From positions 2,914,001 to 2,978,000 of the forward strand of contig NC_089180.1 of assembly GCF_947507565.1 (NCBI RefSeq): a stretch of 64,000 nucleotides of DNA, written 5' to 3'. Both the position numbers and the translations under genes were made by a program. Of the stretch, positions 30,787 through 41,099 are shown one piece after another; position 1 is the first letter of the stretch, and each line of letters starts with the position of its first letter. Origin of the DNA: Oscarella lobularis. Its lineage: Eukaryota > Porifera > Homoscleromorpha > Homosclerophorida > Oscarellidae. The notes under the pieces are model-generated. The model worked only from the letters and a program-made list of their open reading frames with translations, ran no database searches and was not told where the DNA came from.

Positions 30787-32586
30787 CTACGTTTCATTTA
30801 AGGGTTCCAGGTACTGTTTGATGCATTGCTGCTTTTGGGTTTTGAAGTATTGGTCTGCCATGTAGTCACCGATTTTCGCCAATTTCAGGCACTCTGCCTC
30901 AGACCCTTGAAATGTTCGAAGATAGTCCAATGCAGATCCAATGCTTGCCATAGCCTCCTTGAACGATGGAGGAGGAGTAGTATCAATTATTTCGTCATCA
31001 TCGTCGTCAGAGCTAGAGCTTTTATCGACTGATTGTCTTGTTTCTGGTAGAACTGTGTCCAAAATATCATCAATGGAGTGTCCCTCACTGCTAGGCCCCA
31101 CAGCAACGCATTCGTCGACATCAACAAATTCAGCCTAGTCAATCCCTTGTGTGAGACCAGCTTCCTCCGCGTTTCTCCAAAGAGGAAAGAAATCTGGAAG
31201 ACGTGGTTCTTCGGCTTCTTCACCCACGCTGCGAAATCCTGCGTGACAATAGCAATTGCGTATGACTTGCGCATCAACCGATTCCAACGCTATTTTTAGC
31301 CACTGTAAAACGTGAATAACGTTAACCGCGAACGGCGTTTCCATTTCGTAGCAGAGCAATCGCTTCTTAACCAACAATTGTCTATAGTGAAACTTCAAGT
31401 TCTTTATAATGCCTGCATCCATTGGCTGAATTATAGACGTTGTGTTTGGAGGGAGGAAGAATAATTTGACCTCTGACAAGGCTACCTATAGATGGCCGGA
31501 AAAATTGTCGAGGATCAACGCAATTTTTCTACTTAGGCCAAGCATTTTAGCGTTTAACTTTCTCAGCCACCGCTCAAATAACTGCTTCGTCATCCAAGCA
31601 ATCTGGTTAGCATCGTAAGCTACGGGAATGTTGGCCACACCACGAAAGCAGTGCGGCTTCTTGCTTTTGCCAATAACAAATAAAGGCAATTTTTCACCCG
31701 TAGCGCTGGCGGCGACAAGAGCAGTTAGGCGTTCCTTCAAATGCTTTCCACCTCGGCACTTCTCACCTTTGAATGCGAGGGTTCTATCAGGCAAGAGTTT
31801 CCAAAATATTCCAGTTTCATTTGCATTGAAGATGTTCTCATCCGAGAATTTTTGTCGAATCAACTCCAGTTGATTTTGAACCCAGTCATCTGCAGGTTGT
31901 TGATCAGCTGATTGACTTTCGCCATGCATTTTCTTCGATACTATTTCATTCATCTTCTTCCAGCGATCCACCCAATTGAGATCAAGACAATTTTCGTCAA
32001 ACGACTCATAAGCAGCAACATCTATCTTTTTCAGCTCTTCACCTATTGCGGTTGCCTTAGCTAGAATCTCCATGCCAATTATCGGATTTTCTGGATAACT
32101 GGTACTAATTCGACGAAACCACTCGAGCAGAGCAGCGTTGATCAGAGAATATTTCGATAACTGGAACTTTTAGCACCTAAGCCCGTTCCGCTGGCGACCG
32201 CTTCTTCTATTCGACGCCTATCTTTGATTATGCCCGCTAACGTACCGTGAGGTACGTCGAACTTCCTTTCCAACGCATTCCGTGTCACACCGGAATCGAG
32301 CTCGTTCAAAATTGCGTATTTTGCGGTAAATGACAGCCGTTTTCGTTTTCTGGAAGCCATGCTCGAGGCACGTGATTGGCGCATGCGTGACAAAATTGAC
32401 GCTTGTCGGTAAAAACGAGGGAATAAGTACTCACTAGACACTTTAGACACGTCGGTATATGCGATTTGTCGCTAAATCCGCCGTCGCCAAATCCGAGGTA
32501 GTTTTAATTTTCTGGGAGGAAAAACGTTTCGGTCGTTATTACCGATGTGTCGCTAAATCCAATGTCGCTAAATGTGAGGTTGACTG
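30787..32586 (-). pseudogene. Tigger (pogo) transposon, nearly full length, catalytic D lost
   Basis: The gene reads 32360 to 30787. A psq-type HTH comes first (MASRKRKRLSFTAKYAILNE, KFDVPHGTLAGIIKDRRR), then a CENP-B-type HTH region (32073 onward). DDE_1 has IFNANETGIFWKLLPDRTLA, LPLFVIGKSKKPHCF, KIALILDNFSGH (second D), PPNTTSIIQPMDAGIIKNLK (third D). An acidic tail closes it. In the family the first block is NADETG; here N replaces the catalytic D. Frameshifts or stops occur near 32145, 31486 and 31137. The right terminus is TA plus CAGTCAACCTCACATTTAGC read leftward from 32586, with repeated TTTAGCGACA words. The element is almost complete but inactive. Confidence 0.9.
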
Positions 32587-32638
32587 TATTGCTAAATATT
32601 CCTCCATCGCTTTGGCGTTCGTAATTTCCAATCTCCAC

Positions 32639-32977
32639 CTATATAAATCTATAGTCAACATCCACGACGGCCTTTAATACGATAGAATGAGTTCCTTTAT
32701 AGTTGTAATACGAAGAACCAGCATGGGACGGGGCCTGTATTATGACGTGCTTTCCGTCGATGGCTCCCAGACAGCGTGGAAAATTCCAACGACTTTCAAA
32801 TCGTCTGGCGATTCCTCTCCATTCCTCCTCGTTAGCTGGGAATTTTACGAACTCTGACTTGAGAGTCTCCCATAGCGCTGCGCACGTCTCCCCGACAATT
32901 CCGTTTACGGTAGATTTGCCCATATGGAGTTCAAATGCTAACGAGGTTTGCGAGTTGCTTGTAACCAAATAGCGCAA
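32639..32977 (-). pseudogene. PIF/Harbinger transposase fragment
   Basis: The ORF of 112 residues reads MRYLVTSNSQTSLAFELHMG, STVNGIVGETCAALWETL, WNFPRCLGAIDGKHVIIQAP and NYKGTHSIVLKAVVDVDYRF. This is the first half of the HARBI1-like DDE domain, with the first catalytic D in AIDGKH. The frame is intact but cut at both ends. It is related to the fuller copy at 46.2 kb (same W-N-F-P-R-C and Y-K-x-T-H-S-I-V blocks) but clearly a different subfamily. Confidence 0.88.
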
Positions 32978-33179
32978 TGTCAGGGCAAGACGTTCTTGAG
33001 GAGAATTTCAGGCCGACGTGCTGAAGACGTGCGGTAGGCTCTCGGATGGGCGATACGCGGCCCCACAATTTGGAGAAGACTTCCAAACGTTTTCGGAGTC
33101 ATTCGTAAGTAAGAAAAAAGCCTTGCTTGTCAGACACGCAAAGCTGACGAACGAGGCAGTGATACGCACCGTGCGCACG

Positions 33180-34830
33180 TCAGCATTGATTTCGTGCTCG
33201 GACCCAGCATCGACGCCTATTTTTCAACTGGAGGAAATTATACCGTAAGTTTGTCGTCTTCGGCAGTTGTGTAAGCACGACGATTGGCTTTTTTCCCCAC
33301 AATGTGCGAACGTTCAGCAAATCGAAAGCTTTGTCGAATATGCGAAAAAATTTGATTGTTTCCTCCGTGCCACTGAATCTGTAGTGTTCCAGGGCGTTTG
33401 CAACAGACTCGCTGAGCACCTGTACGAGGTATTGTCAGCGGTCAATGACAGAAAAATCATAGGGACTCCAGTTCCTTGTCTGAGCCGCGAGATCAACTCG
33501 CATACGTGAATAGGTAGTAAGTTGCACGTGTTCCATAGACAGAAGGCTTCGGAAGGAGTGTCAACCCATCTGAGACAAACGTCTTTTGGCACTCCTAGTA
33601 CAGATCAGTTATATGCTTCCATGTTATCGATTGTCCGTTAAGCTACTGGAACCAGTGAGACATGATTGGCTGCAGTTCTGCATGCAGTGACTTACCGTCA
33701 TGTGCCTGACTTTGCCATATGGGTATGAGTGGGATAGGCAATTTCTCGTCGTTTTCACGGAGTGTGGAACGTTGGAAAAAATATATGTAGCTGCCCTTGA
33801 AGCTGTACGGATAGCGCCTTGTAGCCGTCAAAAAAATTTCAAAATTTTTTTTGTTTGGTGACGCGCCGTCTGCTGTCATTCCAATGACATGCAGACCTAC
33901 CATCTCGATCTGGCGAACCGCTTCCCAAATCAGTGACGAAAGTATTTCGGCAGTCACTCCGGAAGTGGCGAAGTGAGCGTACGGAAAGCAAAGAGATGTC
34001 GTAAGTCCGCGAACCATAACGACCAAGATGTAGGTGGCAACTTCTTGTACGCCTTTTCCGCCAGCCGCCAGCTTCTCCAAGGCCTGGAAACGGTCGTCAA
34101 ATACTAGGACAACATGCTTCCGGACGTCGTCTAGGCCGCTCAGTTGCGCCTCTGCCGCAAGCAAGTCGTTTACCTCAAAATGGAAGCCCACTTTATTTTC
34201 AAAAAAGTGCGTGTAGTCCCTCAGTGTCCGCTCCGATGGGAGTGTAATGAAACCGGCCGTTCTCATAGCATGATACGCTCCTTAAGATCTCATCCGCAAA
34301 TTCAGCGCCCACCGTATAAGCAGAGGGTGCCAGGGAATTCCTTCCCTTCAGTTTGGCCGATTTGAGCTGCTGGTCCCAGAAAACGGGTCGGAATGACCCT
34401 TCAGGAAAGCTTTCATCGACTGATGCGCCATTACTCTTGAAAATGTCAACAAAATCTTTGTGCTGGTCCGGAGGCACGTCCACCCCGTTCGTGTCGGTGA
34501 AGTGGACTATTTTTTGAGCCATACGTCGAATGCGCTGTAATGACACTTTCCTCTCGTTGGCTAGACGACGCAATTTCTGGCGCATTTATGGCGTGCGCTG
34601 AAGAAAATTGCCAACTAATTTACTTGACGATTGGTCAGCCCTCCTTGGACGCCACCCCATGAGCCTTAGAGCCGACCTGAAACACGTGCAAGATCTGCAC
34701 CGTCCTTCGGCGTCGTTGACAAGTAGGGAGCAGGACGTACTTCTCACTGTTTGGCGGACATACCTCCCTTTATAAAGGAATGCACTGTGCGTTTCGAGAA
34801 ACGCGATGACTGCCACGTTTGTTGCCAAAC
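33180..34830 (-). pseudogene. Second P-element-like transposase, broken
   Basis: The minus strand from 34830 has a Cys-box start (CSLLVNDAEGRCRSCTCFRS), then 34585-34199 with QKLRRLANERKVSLQRIRRM, FTDTNGVDVPPDQHKDFVDI and FRPVFWDQQLKSAKLKGRN. Frame 34266-33643 has LPSERTLRDYTHFFENKVGF, YILVVMVRGLTTSLCFPYAH, and VIGMTADGASPNKKNFEIFL (catalytic D region). A shift then gives VPHSVKTTRNCLSHSY (D-P-H-L-x-K type block with D lost), then VLSESVANALEHY and FRIFDKAFDLLNVRTLWGKK to 33180. Several frameshifts are present. It belongs to a different P-like lineage from the 22.9-kb copy. Confidence 0.82.
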
Positions 34831-35017
34831 TTTGATTTCCTTGACAGGCATATCAGAACAAACTCGATATCATGATCGCCGGGACAAATGTGCCGCCTCT
34901 AGGCCTGCTATCATTTCATCAGCACTGGCGATTGTAACGTTAGCGAAAGGACCGACAGAACGATGATTGGGCACTTTGATCCCACAAACAAAAAGACTGT
35001 AGAGACCATTGTCGTCA

Positions 35018-35310
35018 TTTGCTGAGCTTTGTGCAACTGCTGTGACTCGGTCATACCATTTTGCTAAAATAAACATGCAGCAGCAGTTGACGATAGTCAC
35101 TCACTATTTTTTACATGCAGGGCAAATCCATTTTCCGACTGGAACTTTCCTTAGCTTAAGACACGAAATGTGATACCACTGTATCAAGCACGAGGTATTG
35201 TCGCAGCCAATCATTTCTCCGCCTTTATCTTCCTTGCAGATGCATAGTGCGGAGTTTTCCGAGGTCTCATTCTCACTTGGAAGGGCATCATCAGCACTTG
35301 CTGAAATTGA
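35018..35310. repeat. Copy 2 of the ISL2EU 3' junction repeat
   Basis: It is nearly identical to 21834-22120, same orientation. To its left the transposase is absent; other sequence (34.83-35.0 kb) replaces it. Confidence 0.9.
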
Positions 35311-35760
35311 CTGACTTTCTCTGGTAAACCATTTGGCCAACAGCTCTGGCAAAACAGCTATTTTAAATAATTTTGTAGATTTGTTAATGATATCTTCGAT
35401 CAGACACGGATCACGGTCAATTCCGACGCTGACATACAGCAGAGGATTCCACACCCCTGTCCATCAGCATTTGCGTCTGTATCTGGTAATTGTACTCGTG
35501 CGTTGGCCTCAAAGAGAAGGCGTCGTTTTCGTCGATGGCTAAAAATTTTTGTTTTGGTGTGCTACTGCATTGAGCGAAATGTCTCTAGCCGAATAGGGAC
35601 ACTTGATCTCAACAACGCCTCTGCCGCAGCAGTCGCACTTAATCATTGCGTCAGGAAAAGAACCGAGGTGAGGATAATTTTCATTCAGTATCAATCCGCA
35701 ATTGCTGACATTATCGTGATGTCGTTCTGCCCAAGATTTTCGACCAAGATGGCGCGTATG
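35104..35760 (-). pseudogene. YqaJ exonuclease with C-terminal PHD finger (ISL2EU type)
   Basis: Reading 35760 to 35104: GLILNENYPHLGSFPDAMIK (metal-binding D), CCGRGVVEIKCPYSARDI (E-x-K pair), then after a stop/shift near 35545 FSLRPTHEYNYQIQTQM (Q-x-Q motif of YqaJ). After another shift near 35456 comes WNPLLYVSVGIDRDPCLIED. A spacer and a C4HC3 PHD finger follow (CICKEDKGGEMIGC, WYHISCLKL, WICPACKK). Fusion of a lambda-type exonuclease to a histone-reading PHD is the interesting architecture. The N-terminal third of YqaJ is missing. An unrelated YqaJ copy without PHD is at 8.6-9.3 kb. Confidence 0.88.
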
Positions 35761-35769
35761 CTTTTAGTG

Positions 35770-36862
35770 GTAGATGGTTACCCGGTTTCGCCCGGGTGCT
35801 TTCTCCAAGTTTTTTTTCAAAACTGCTATCGTTTGTACACACGCAGGGGCGCAACTGTAGGCTCTAAATTAAAGACAACAATTTCGCTGATTCCAAACGA
35901 TATCCCGAAAGTTGCATGTCCTCAGTACCTTGAACAATCAGCGCTGCAACTTGAAGAAGCTTTGAAGCGTCTTAGGAGTTTTACGGTAGGCGTTTTGACT
36001 CGGCGAATAACCCTTTTGTGAAATTGGACCACGTCTTCCGCTAGAGCGGTTTTAACTTAATCTTCCACTTAATTTTGAAGATACGAAATGTCTGTGCTGG
36101 CTTGCGGGACTGAAAAACTGTAACAAACCGGGTGAACAAGTGTCTGACCGGACTGTTGTTTTGGGAAAAGGGTTAGTGGGAAGGGTTAGCGGGTAGGGTT
36201 ATGGTTAGCATATAAACCTCATTACTTTCTTATGTTCCTCAATTGACAAATATAATCTCAGTCATCCGCTCAGTGCTTGCATTAATCATTTCTGGATCCA
36301 TCGCAAACGATATCGCGTCGACTTCCGCGTCTGATTTTCTTGAGCGGCACGACGATTGAGAAATCCGTCGTGGCCACCTATTACGCTCGATATAATTGGT
36401 CAAGGCCCTTTTGTGCTCAAAGCTCGACTTTACTGCTCGTCTGCAGTTTGCGTTTTTTCTCTCCCCGTCGTCAACTTTTCCGCATCTTTTTAACTTTTGT
36501 CAGGCAGTTTTTAATGTTGTAAACCGATCTTCAAAAATCCGGTTGTTCTCGTAACATACTGTACCGGTACCTTTCATTTCAAGCAGAAGTTTTTGTGCTG
36601 GTCCCTTTATGTTAATGAAAGGTAGAACAACTAGCAGAAGTGCCATCGTAACTTTACTCCCTCCTTCTGTATCTGTTTATGACAAATCTTGGCGAATTTT
36701 TGGTTTAGTCGTTTCTCATTGAAGATGACGTGAAAGCGGAAACGTATTTGGTGAAATTTAAAGTTATATCTGATCACGACACCCCTGATAACGACGTTAT
36801 GGAATGATACTTTAATTAATATAGCAATAAATGCCTTTCGGCTTGAAATTAATGTATGCGAC
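35770..36862. other. No gene recognised; P-type terminal motif and telomere-like words
   Basis: GGTTACCCGGTTTCGCCCGG at about 35775 resembles the terminus at 22797. An ORF runs to 36021 (IPNDIPKVACPQYLEQSALQ) without known match. GGGTTAG-type words lie at 36166-36208. The remainder is AT-rich. Confidence 0.4.
36166..36208 (+). repeat. Short degenerate telomere-like repeat
   Basis: Four GGGTTA(G) or GGTTAG words occur in 43 bp, each separated by TGGGAA- or CGGGTA-like spacers. TTAGGG is the metazoan telomere unit; this is far too short and degenerate to be a telomere. Confidence 0.45.
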
Positions 36863-37339
36863 TTGGAGAGAGAACACCAATTTGACAACAGTAATAGGCG
36901 GCCGGACAGTGGTGTCTTCAATTTTAACGACGTTAAGAAGCTGCTTCTTGACGTAAGCATCGCGCACCCTCAAGCGTCAACCGTCTTGCCGCAGAGTGCA
37001 AAGAATGCCGGCCAAGCAGCATCCCAGCGAGATAACTATAAGATCAAGAAGTTTCGGGAAGAGGCAAACAAGTTAGGCTACCTCTTTGAGCCGCTCGTGA
37101 TGGAAGTCTTTGTTCGCTGGAGTCCGAATGCGCTACGCATCCTCCAGCAAGTAGCAGAACGCCCATCGATCGACTTTTTTAATGACAAAAATAGTTTTCT
37201 CGCGTACTGGCGACGTTATATGGCGGTTTGTCTCCAGCGCGAGAATGCTCGTATTCTTCTTCGTAAAGTTAAGTGTATTGTTCTCCATTCCTCTGTTTGT
37301 GTATCTGTTAGCTCTGTTGACACCTCAGTCAGGTGCTAA
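36863..37339 (+). pseudogene. Retroelement-like C-terminal tail (tentative)
   Basis: The ORF has NYKIKKFREEANKLGYLFEP followed by LVMEVFVRWSPNALRILQQV and YMAVCLQRENARILLRKV. This resembles the conserved tail found in many non-LTR or PLE-like retroelement ORFs of animals (K-x-x-K-Y...F-x-P-L-V-x-E...W, then L-Q-R-x-N-A). I cannot name the family. The frame begins within non-matching sequence, so only the middle part (about 37000-37275) is supported. Confidence 0.45.
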
Positions 37340-37641
37340 ATTAAACAGGGATTGACCTGTTTTTTTTGTCTGTTTGTGTGTGTTTCTTTTTGTTTCCTTT
37401 TTTTCTTGTGTTTAGTGTTTCTTGGATATTAAAGCGCGGAGTTTTATACGCTTCGTAGCCCAAGGCAGCCACCGCAAAAGCAATGGCCACTCGTTCCAAA
37501 AAGTGTCGGGCGAGCCACGACGTCATCAGCCACCCCACCGGTACCCTCCTGGAAGAGAGACGGCCTCTAATACCGTAGTCTCCCGGCGCGGTGGTACCAA
37601 AAGATTGATCGATCCGTACTCGGGGAGGGCCTGTTCAAACT

Positions 37642-37822
37642 AGCATTGAGCCACTCTTGCTTGGCTCAATGTCTGTTTATCAAAAGCACGGGGTGCTTGA
37701 TGTCATTTTGAGGAAGGGCGGGACGCAGACCCAAACGCCCTCATGCTCTAATTAAATACCCATTAAGTCTGCTAATCACAAACTCGCTCATAATTGAACG
37801 CCCTTTTGACAACACGCGAACG
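37642..37822 (-). repeat. ~177-bp dispersed repeat, inverted copy 2
   Basis: This is the reverse complement of the repeat at 10152-10328, with shared words such as GTTCAATTATG-GCGAGTT and ATCAAGCACCCCGTG. See that entry. Confidence 0.7.
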
Positions 37823-38926
37823 AGACTCATAGAAATGTCTCTGCGATCAATTGCTCGGAACAATAAATTGTCCGCAATGATATTTTTGGCGGCTCGACGG
37901 TATCTCCACCGTTGCTGACATCAATACAGCGATGCCAGTTAGCGTCAGATTTTGTAAATAACAAATCCGTGCTTCGTATTTCATTTCCGTTGTGTCTCTT
38001 ACAAAATTTTTCACGATACCAGGCAGCATTATGACGACGTCTAGAATTGATATTTCCTGATGTCTTTAGCAAATTCTTTAATATTTCCAGCTTAGGAGAA
38101 AACTGGTAAACCAGAAAAAGAGCAAGCTCTAAACCATGCAGAAAATACAGTATAAGTTTATATAATGGCAACCTTTATAAGTTATATTTATATATATGAT
38201 TTGTTTAAAAAGTGCCCGTTTTAATTCAAGTTTTCTCTCTAAGCTGCACCTATAGTACGTATAAGCTTTTGCGTCTAAAATCCATGCTCGTGAATACGAA
38301 CTTGTCATTTTAAAAAAAGAATATACTGGGCAGCCTAACAGCAGTAATCTTTTCGATTTTAGCGCGCGCAAGAGAGTGAGAATCTCTTGAAATCGTCTGC
38401 TTGGACATAGCCCGTATAATCAAACACAGGAATACACGTCTAACCAGCTATGATAGCGACGTCTGTGCTGTTTAAACTGCTAGTGTTGCTCACTTTGATG
38501 CCGTTTTGCGCTAGTTCCTAAGAGCGATTGCGTAATGAGACCCTTTTATTGAGAGGCCATCATGCCCTTACGGAGCGTCGTTGTGCTTCAGACCAAGTTA
38601 TTGAATTCTTTGGCTATTTTCTGTGCCCCAAGACTAGAACGCACAGAATGAAGCGTTTGTATGTCGTTGGGAAAGTGCCAGGAAGCCAAAACTTGGTTTC
38701 TTGACAGCGGGGCCCCTTTTTATGCTCCCTTATTGACATATGCACTCGAACATTTTGTTATATGGACTGTCTAGTGTATGACAACCATTATGCAATTAAA
38801 AGGTACATTTTGCCGTTGCTTTGGTAAAGCACCAGTCAAAACCGATTTTTTTACGCGTTCTTTACTAAAGTAAACCAATACTTTACTAGTAAATTACGAT
38901 AGTGCTGCCATAAGTGAGTCTAATTT
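37823..38926. other. No gene recognised
   Basis: This is AT-rich sequence with short ORFs only. I see no terminal repeats or family motif. Confidence 0.35.
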
Positions 38927-39258
38927 TTGTTGATCTAGGCACTGGGGAAATTCTGAAGGTATTACTGCAGCCTGGAAATCGAACTGAGCGTCCCTATCAG
39001 GAAGGAGACATTCTTAAATTCACAGTCGACCTCAGCAGTTTCACAACTGCTAAAGATGACAAAAGCTTAGAAGTGGCTAAGCCTGCCCAAAGTCCGGATC
39101 TCAATCCAATTGAACATCTGTGGTACATCATGAAGCAACGGAAAAGTGTGGTTACTGTTGAAGAATTGACCTATTTAGAAATCTTCACACATCGTTCAAG
39201 TGTGTTATTAAAGTTTGGAGAGTATATCGAACGGGAGTTTGAAATCTCTACCAGGTAA
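38927..39258 (+). pseudogene. Tc1-like transposase tail fused to shared exon-like segment
   Basis: Frame 38914-39258 starts with the FVDLGTGEILKVLLQPGNRT segment also present at 29.6 kb. It then has KPAQSPDLNPIEHLWYIMKQ, the hallmark third catalytic block (E in NPIE) of Tc1 transposases, and ends in a helical tail. The join between the unrelated halves lies near 39075. The first two catalytic Asp blocks are absent. Either the first segment is unrelated sequence that fused in frame, or both belong to one diverged family. Confidence 0.65.
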
Positions 39259-39985
39259 AGGCAGTATCTTTCGACTTCGAAACAAAAAGGCTATCTAGAC
39301 ATTAGACAAATTCCGACAAGACATTCAAACCAATTAATTAACGACGCGCACTCGTGGGAGGTTTGCCTCTAATACTCACGAGAGGCGTTAGACAATGGCT
39401 ACCAAAAGAAACCAATACCAACGAGGTGGCCAAAGGGAGTGCGAGTATATTAAGCAGGCGGCCAAAAGTTCGAATTTTACGTTTCACAGCAAACATGAGA
39501 ATGCTTCGTTACGTAGACCGCGAGTCCGGTTCATGCGCGAGTTACTGCGTATGTTGCACATGCGCCAGTAAACTAAGCAAATTAATTTAGGATCTAAAGT
39601 CTATATATAGTCGGTCTATTATCATATTATACAAGATAATGATGGCTTGGATAGCCATCATGAGGAGCCTCCTACCGCTGTTACCGTTTTAAATCAATAA
39701 ATAAAACACGTGCCTAAACTTTTTATTGATACGTCACGTATAGATGTCTATTGTCATAGCGCGCAAAAATGTCCTCACCTGCAAAAGCGACCGAAGGAAC
39801 GGGCGGCGCTGGGCGCGGCCGCGGGGGCGGCGAAGACGACAACGTCAACCGCGGTCGCGGCCGTGATCCCGTGATTTAGTGATCCCGCCATGGCGATTCC
39901 TTCGCCCAAGCGGCGGAGCTGTAGAAATTCTGGCCTCCGTCATCGACGACATTCAGGGCGGTGGCCAGCGTCGCCAGCAAAAGCT
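39259..39985. other. No firm gene; small RGG-rich ORF
   Basis: ATG at 39769 opens a 36-codon frame (GGAGRGRGGGGEDDNVNRGR). GC content rises sharply here. It may be a relic 5' exon, or chance in GC-rich repeats. Confidence 0.3.
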
Positions 39986-40262
39986 AATGATGCAAAAGGA
40001 GTAAGAGAAGGAAGAGAAGACTAAGGAGGAAAAGAAGCATAAGGAGGAAAAGAAGCATAAGGAGGAAGAGGAAGACGTACAAAAGTAGGAAAAGGAAAAG
40101 AAAAAAAAGAGGAAGGAAGAGAAAAAAAGAGAAAGAAGAGAAGATAGTGGAGGTACGCGTGAAACGGAAGAAGGAAGAGGAAAAGAAAGGAAATGAAGAA
40201 GAAACGGGTGGAAGAAAAGATAGAAGAAGGAGAGAAGGAGGAGGAGGAGAAGATGGACGAAG
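39986..40262 (+). repeat. Polypurine (GAA/GGA) tract
   Basis: The plus strand is almost all A and G for about 275 bp, built on AAGGAGGAAAAGAAGCATAA units repeated near the start and then degenerate GAAGAGG. Reading it gives Lys/Glu runs with stops. Long purine tracts can form triplex structures. Confidence 0.8.
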
Positions 40263-41099
40263 TGGGACTTTTACATGGGAAGGACTAATTATGTGTATGT
40301 TATTAGCAAGTATATCTATATATATGTTGCTCATTTGTATTTTAATTTTTATGTCTGTAATAATATATCTTGAATAATATGCTGTAATCGGCTCACGTGG
40401 CTCACTTTGCTAATCTTTTCCCGTAGAAGGTAGCTTGCTGTTAACATGTCTTAAGCATTTATTAATTGATTTTTAGACTGATTGATTGATTGATTGATTT
40501 TTTGACTGAATGATTAATTGTTTTATTTTTTGACTGTAAAAAGCATGTCTCATATTACTACCTATTTTATATATTTTCCTAACCTTGATTTGCACTTCTA
40601 AAAAAGCTTTCGATCATCTTTTTGTCTGACTTTCTTCCTCCGCGAAGGTTATTTGATCGCTTTTGTATGCTTCGCAAACGAAAACTGACTTTATGATGGC
40701 TCCAAATCAATAAAACGGAGGTGTCAGCGTGAGAATTTGCCATTCATTAGGAGGCGGAACAAATTTTCTTCCGTCCTTTTTTGTTTTCAGCCGACTGTGC
40801 GTTTCCATCTGTCTCTTCAAATGCGCCGGAGTTCCTGCATACCGCTGCTTTTTTGTTTCCACGATTGTAAAAAGAGCAGCGTCAAACACAACCACCTGAA
40901 TCATTTGTCCGGGCCAAAGTTGCAAAACCATTTGAGAAACTTAAGGAAAAGAGTTGCTTTTTCTTCTAGAAGCTTCGTTTTACTGCTCTTTTTGTGAAAG
41001 TACGACATGCACTTTCATAAAATTAAAGTAAAAAGGCGAGTAAAAATTCCAAACCTAACGTGGAGAGCAGGAATAGCAACCTGCACATAAAAGTAAATT
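40263..41099. other. No gene; short (ATTG)n microsatellite
   Basis: ATTG is repeated about six times at 40478-40502. The ORF at 40931-40707 (minus; ETKKQRYAGTPAHLKRQME) is unassigned. Confidence 0.4.

Noticed and set aside
35503-35760. Plus-strand ORF over the YqaJ region
   Set aside because: The minus-strand reading gives clear YqaJ motifs; the plus frame is a mirror with no family.
36166-36208. Telomere or chromosome end
   Set aside because: There are only four degenerate units inside ordinary sequence. At most it is a tiny interstitial telomere-like trace.
39984-40334. Minus-strand Leu/Phe/Ser-rich ORF as a membrane protein
   Set aside because: It is the antisense of a polypurine tract; the composition is a by-product of low-complexity DNA.
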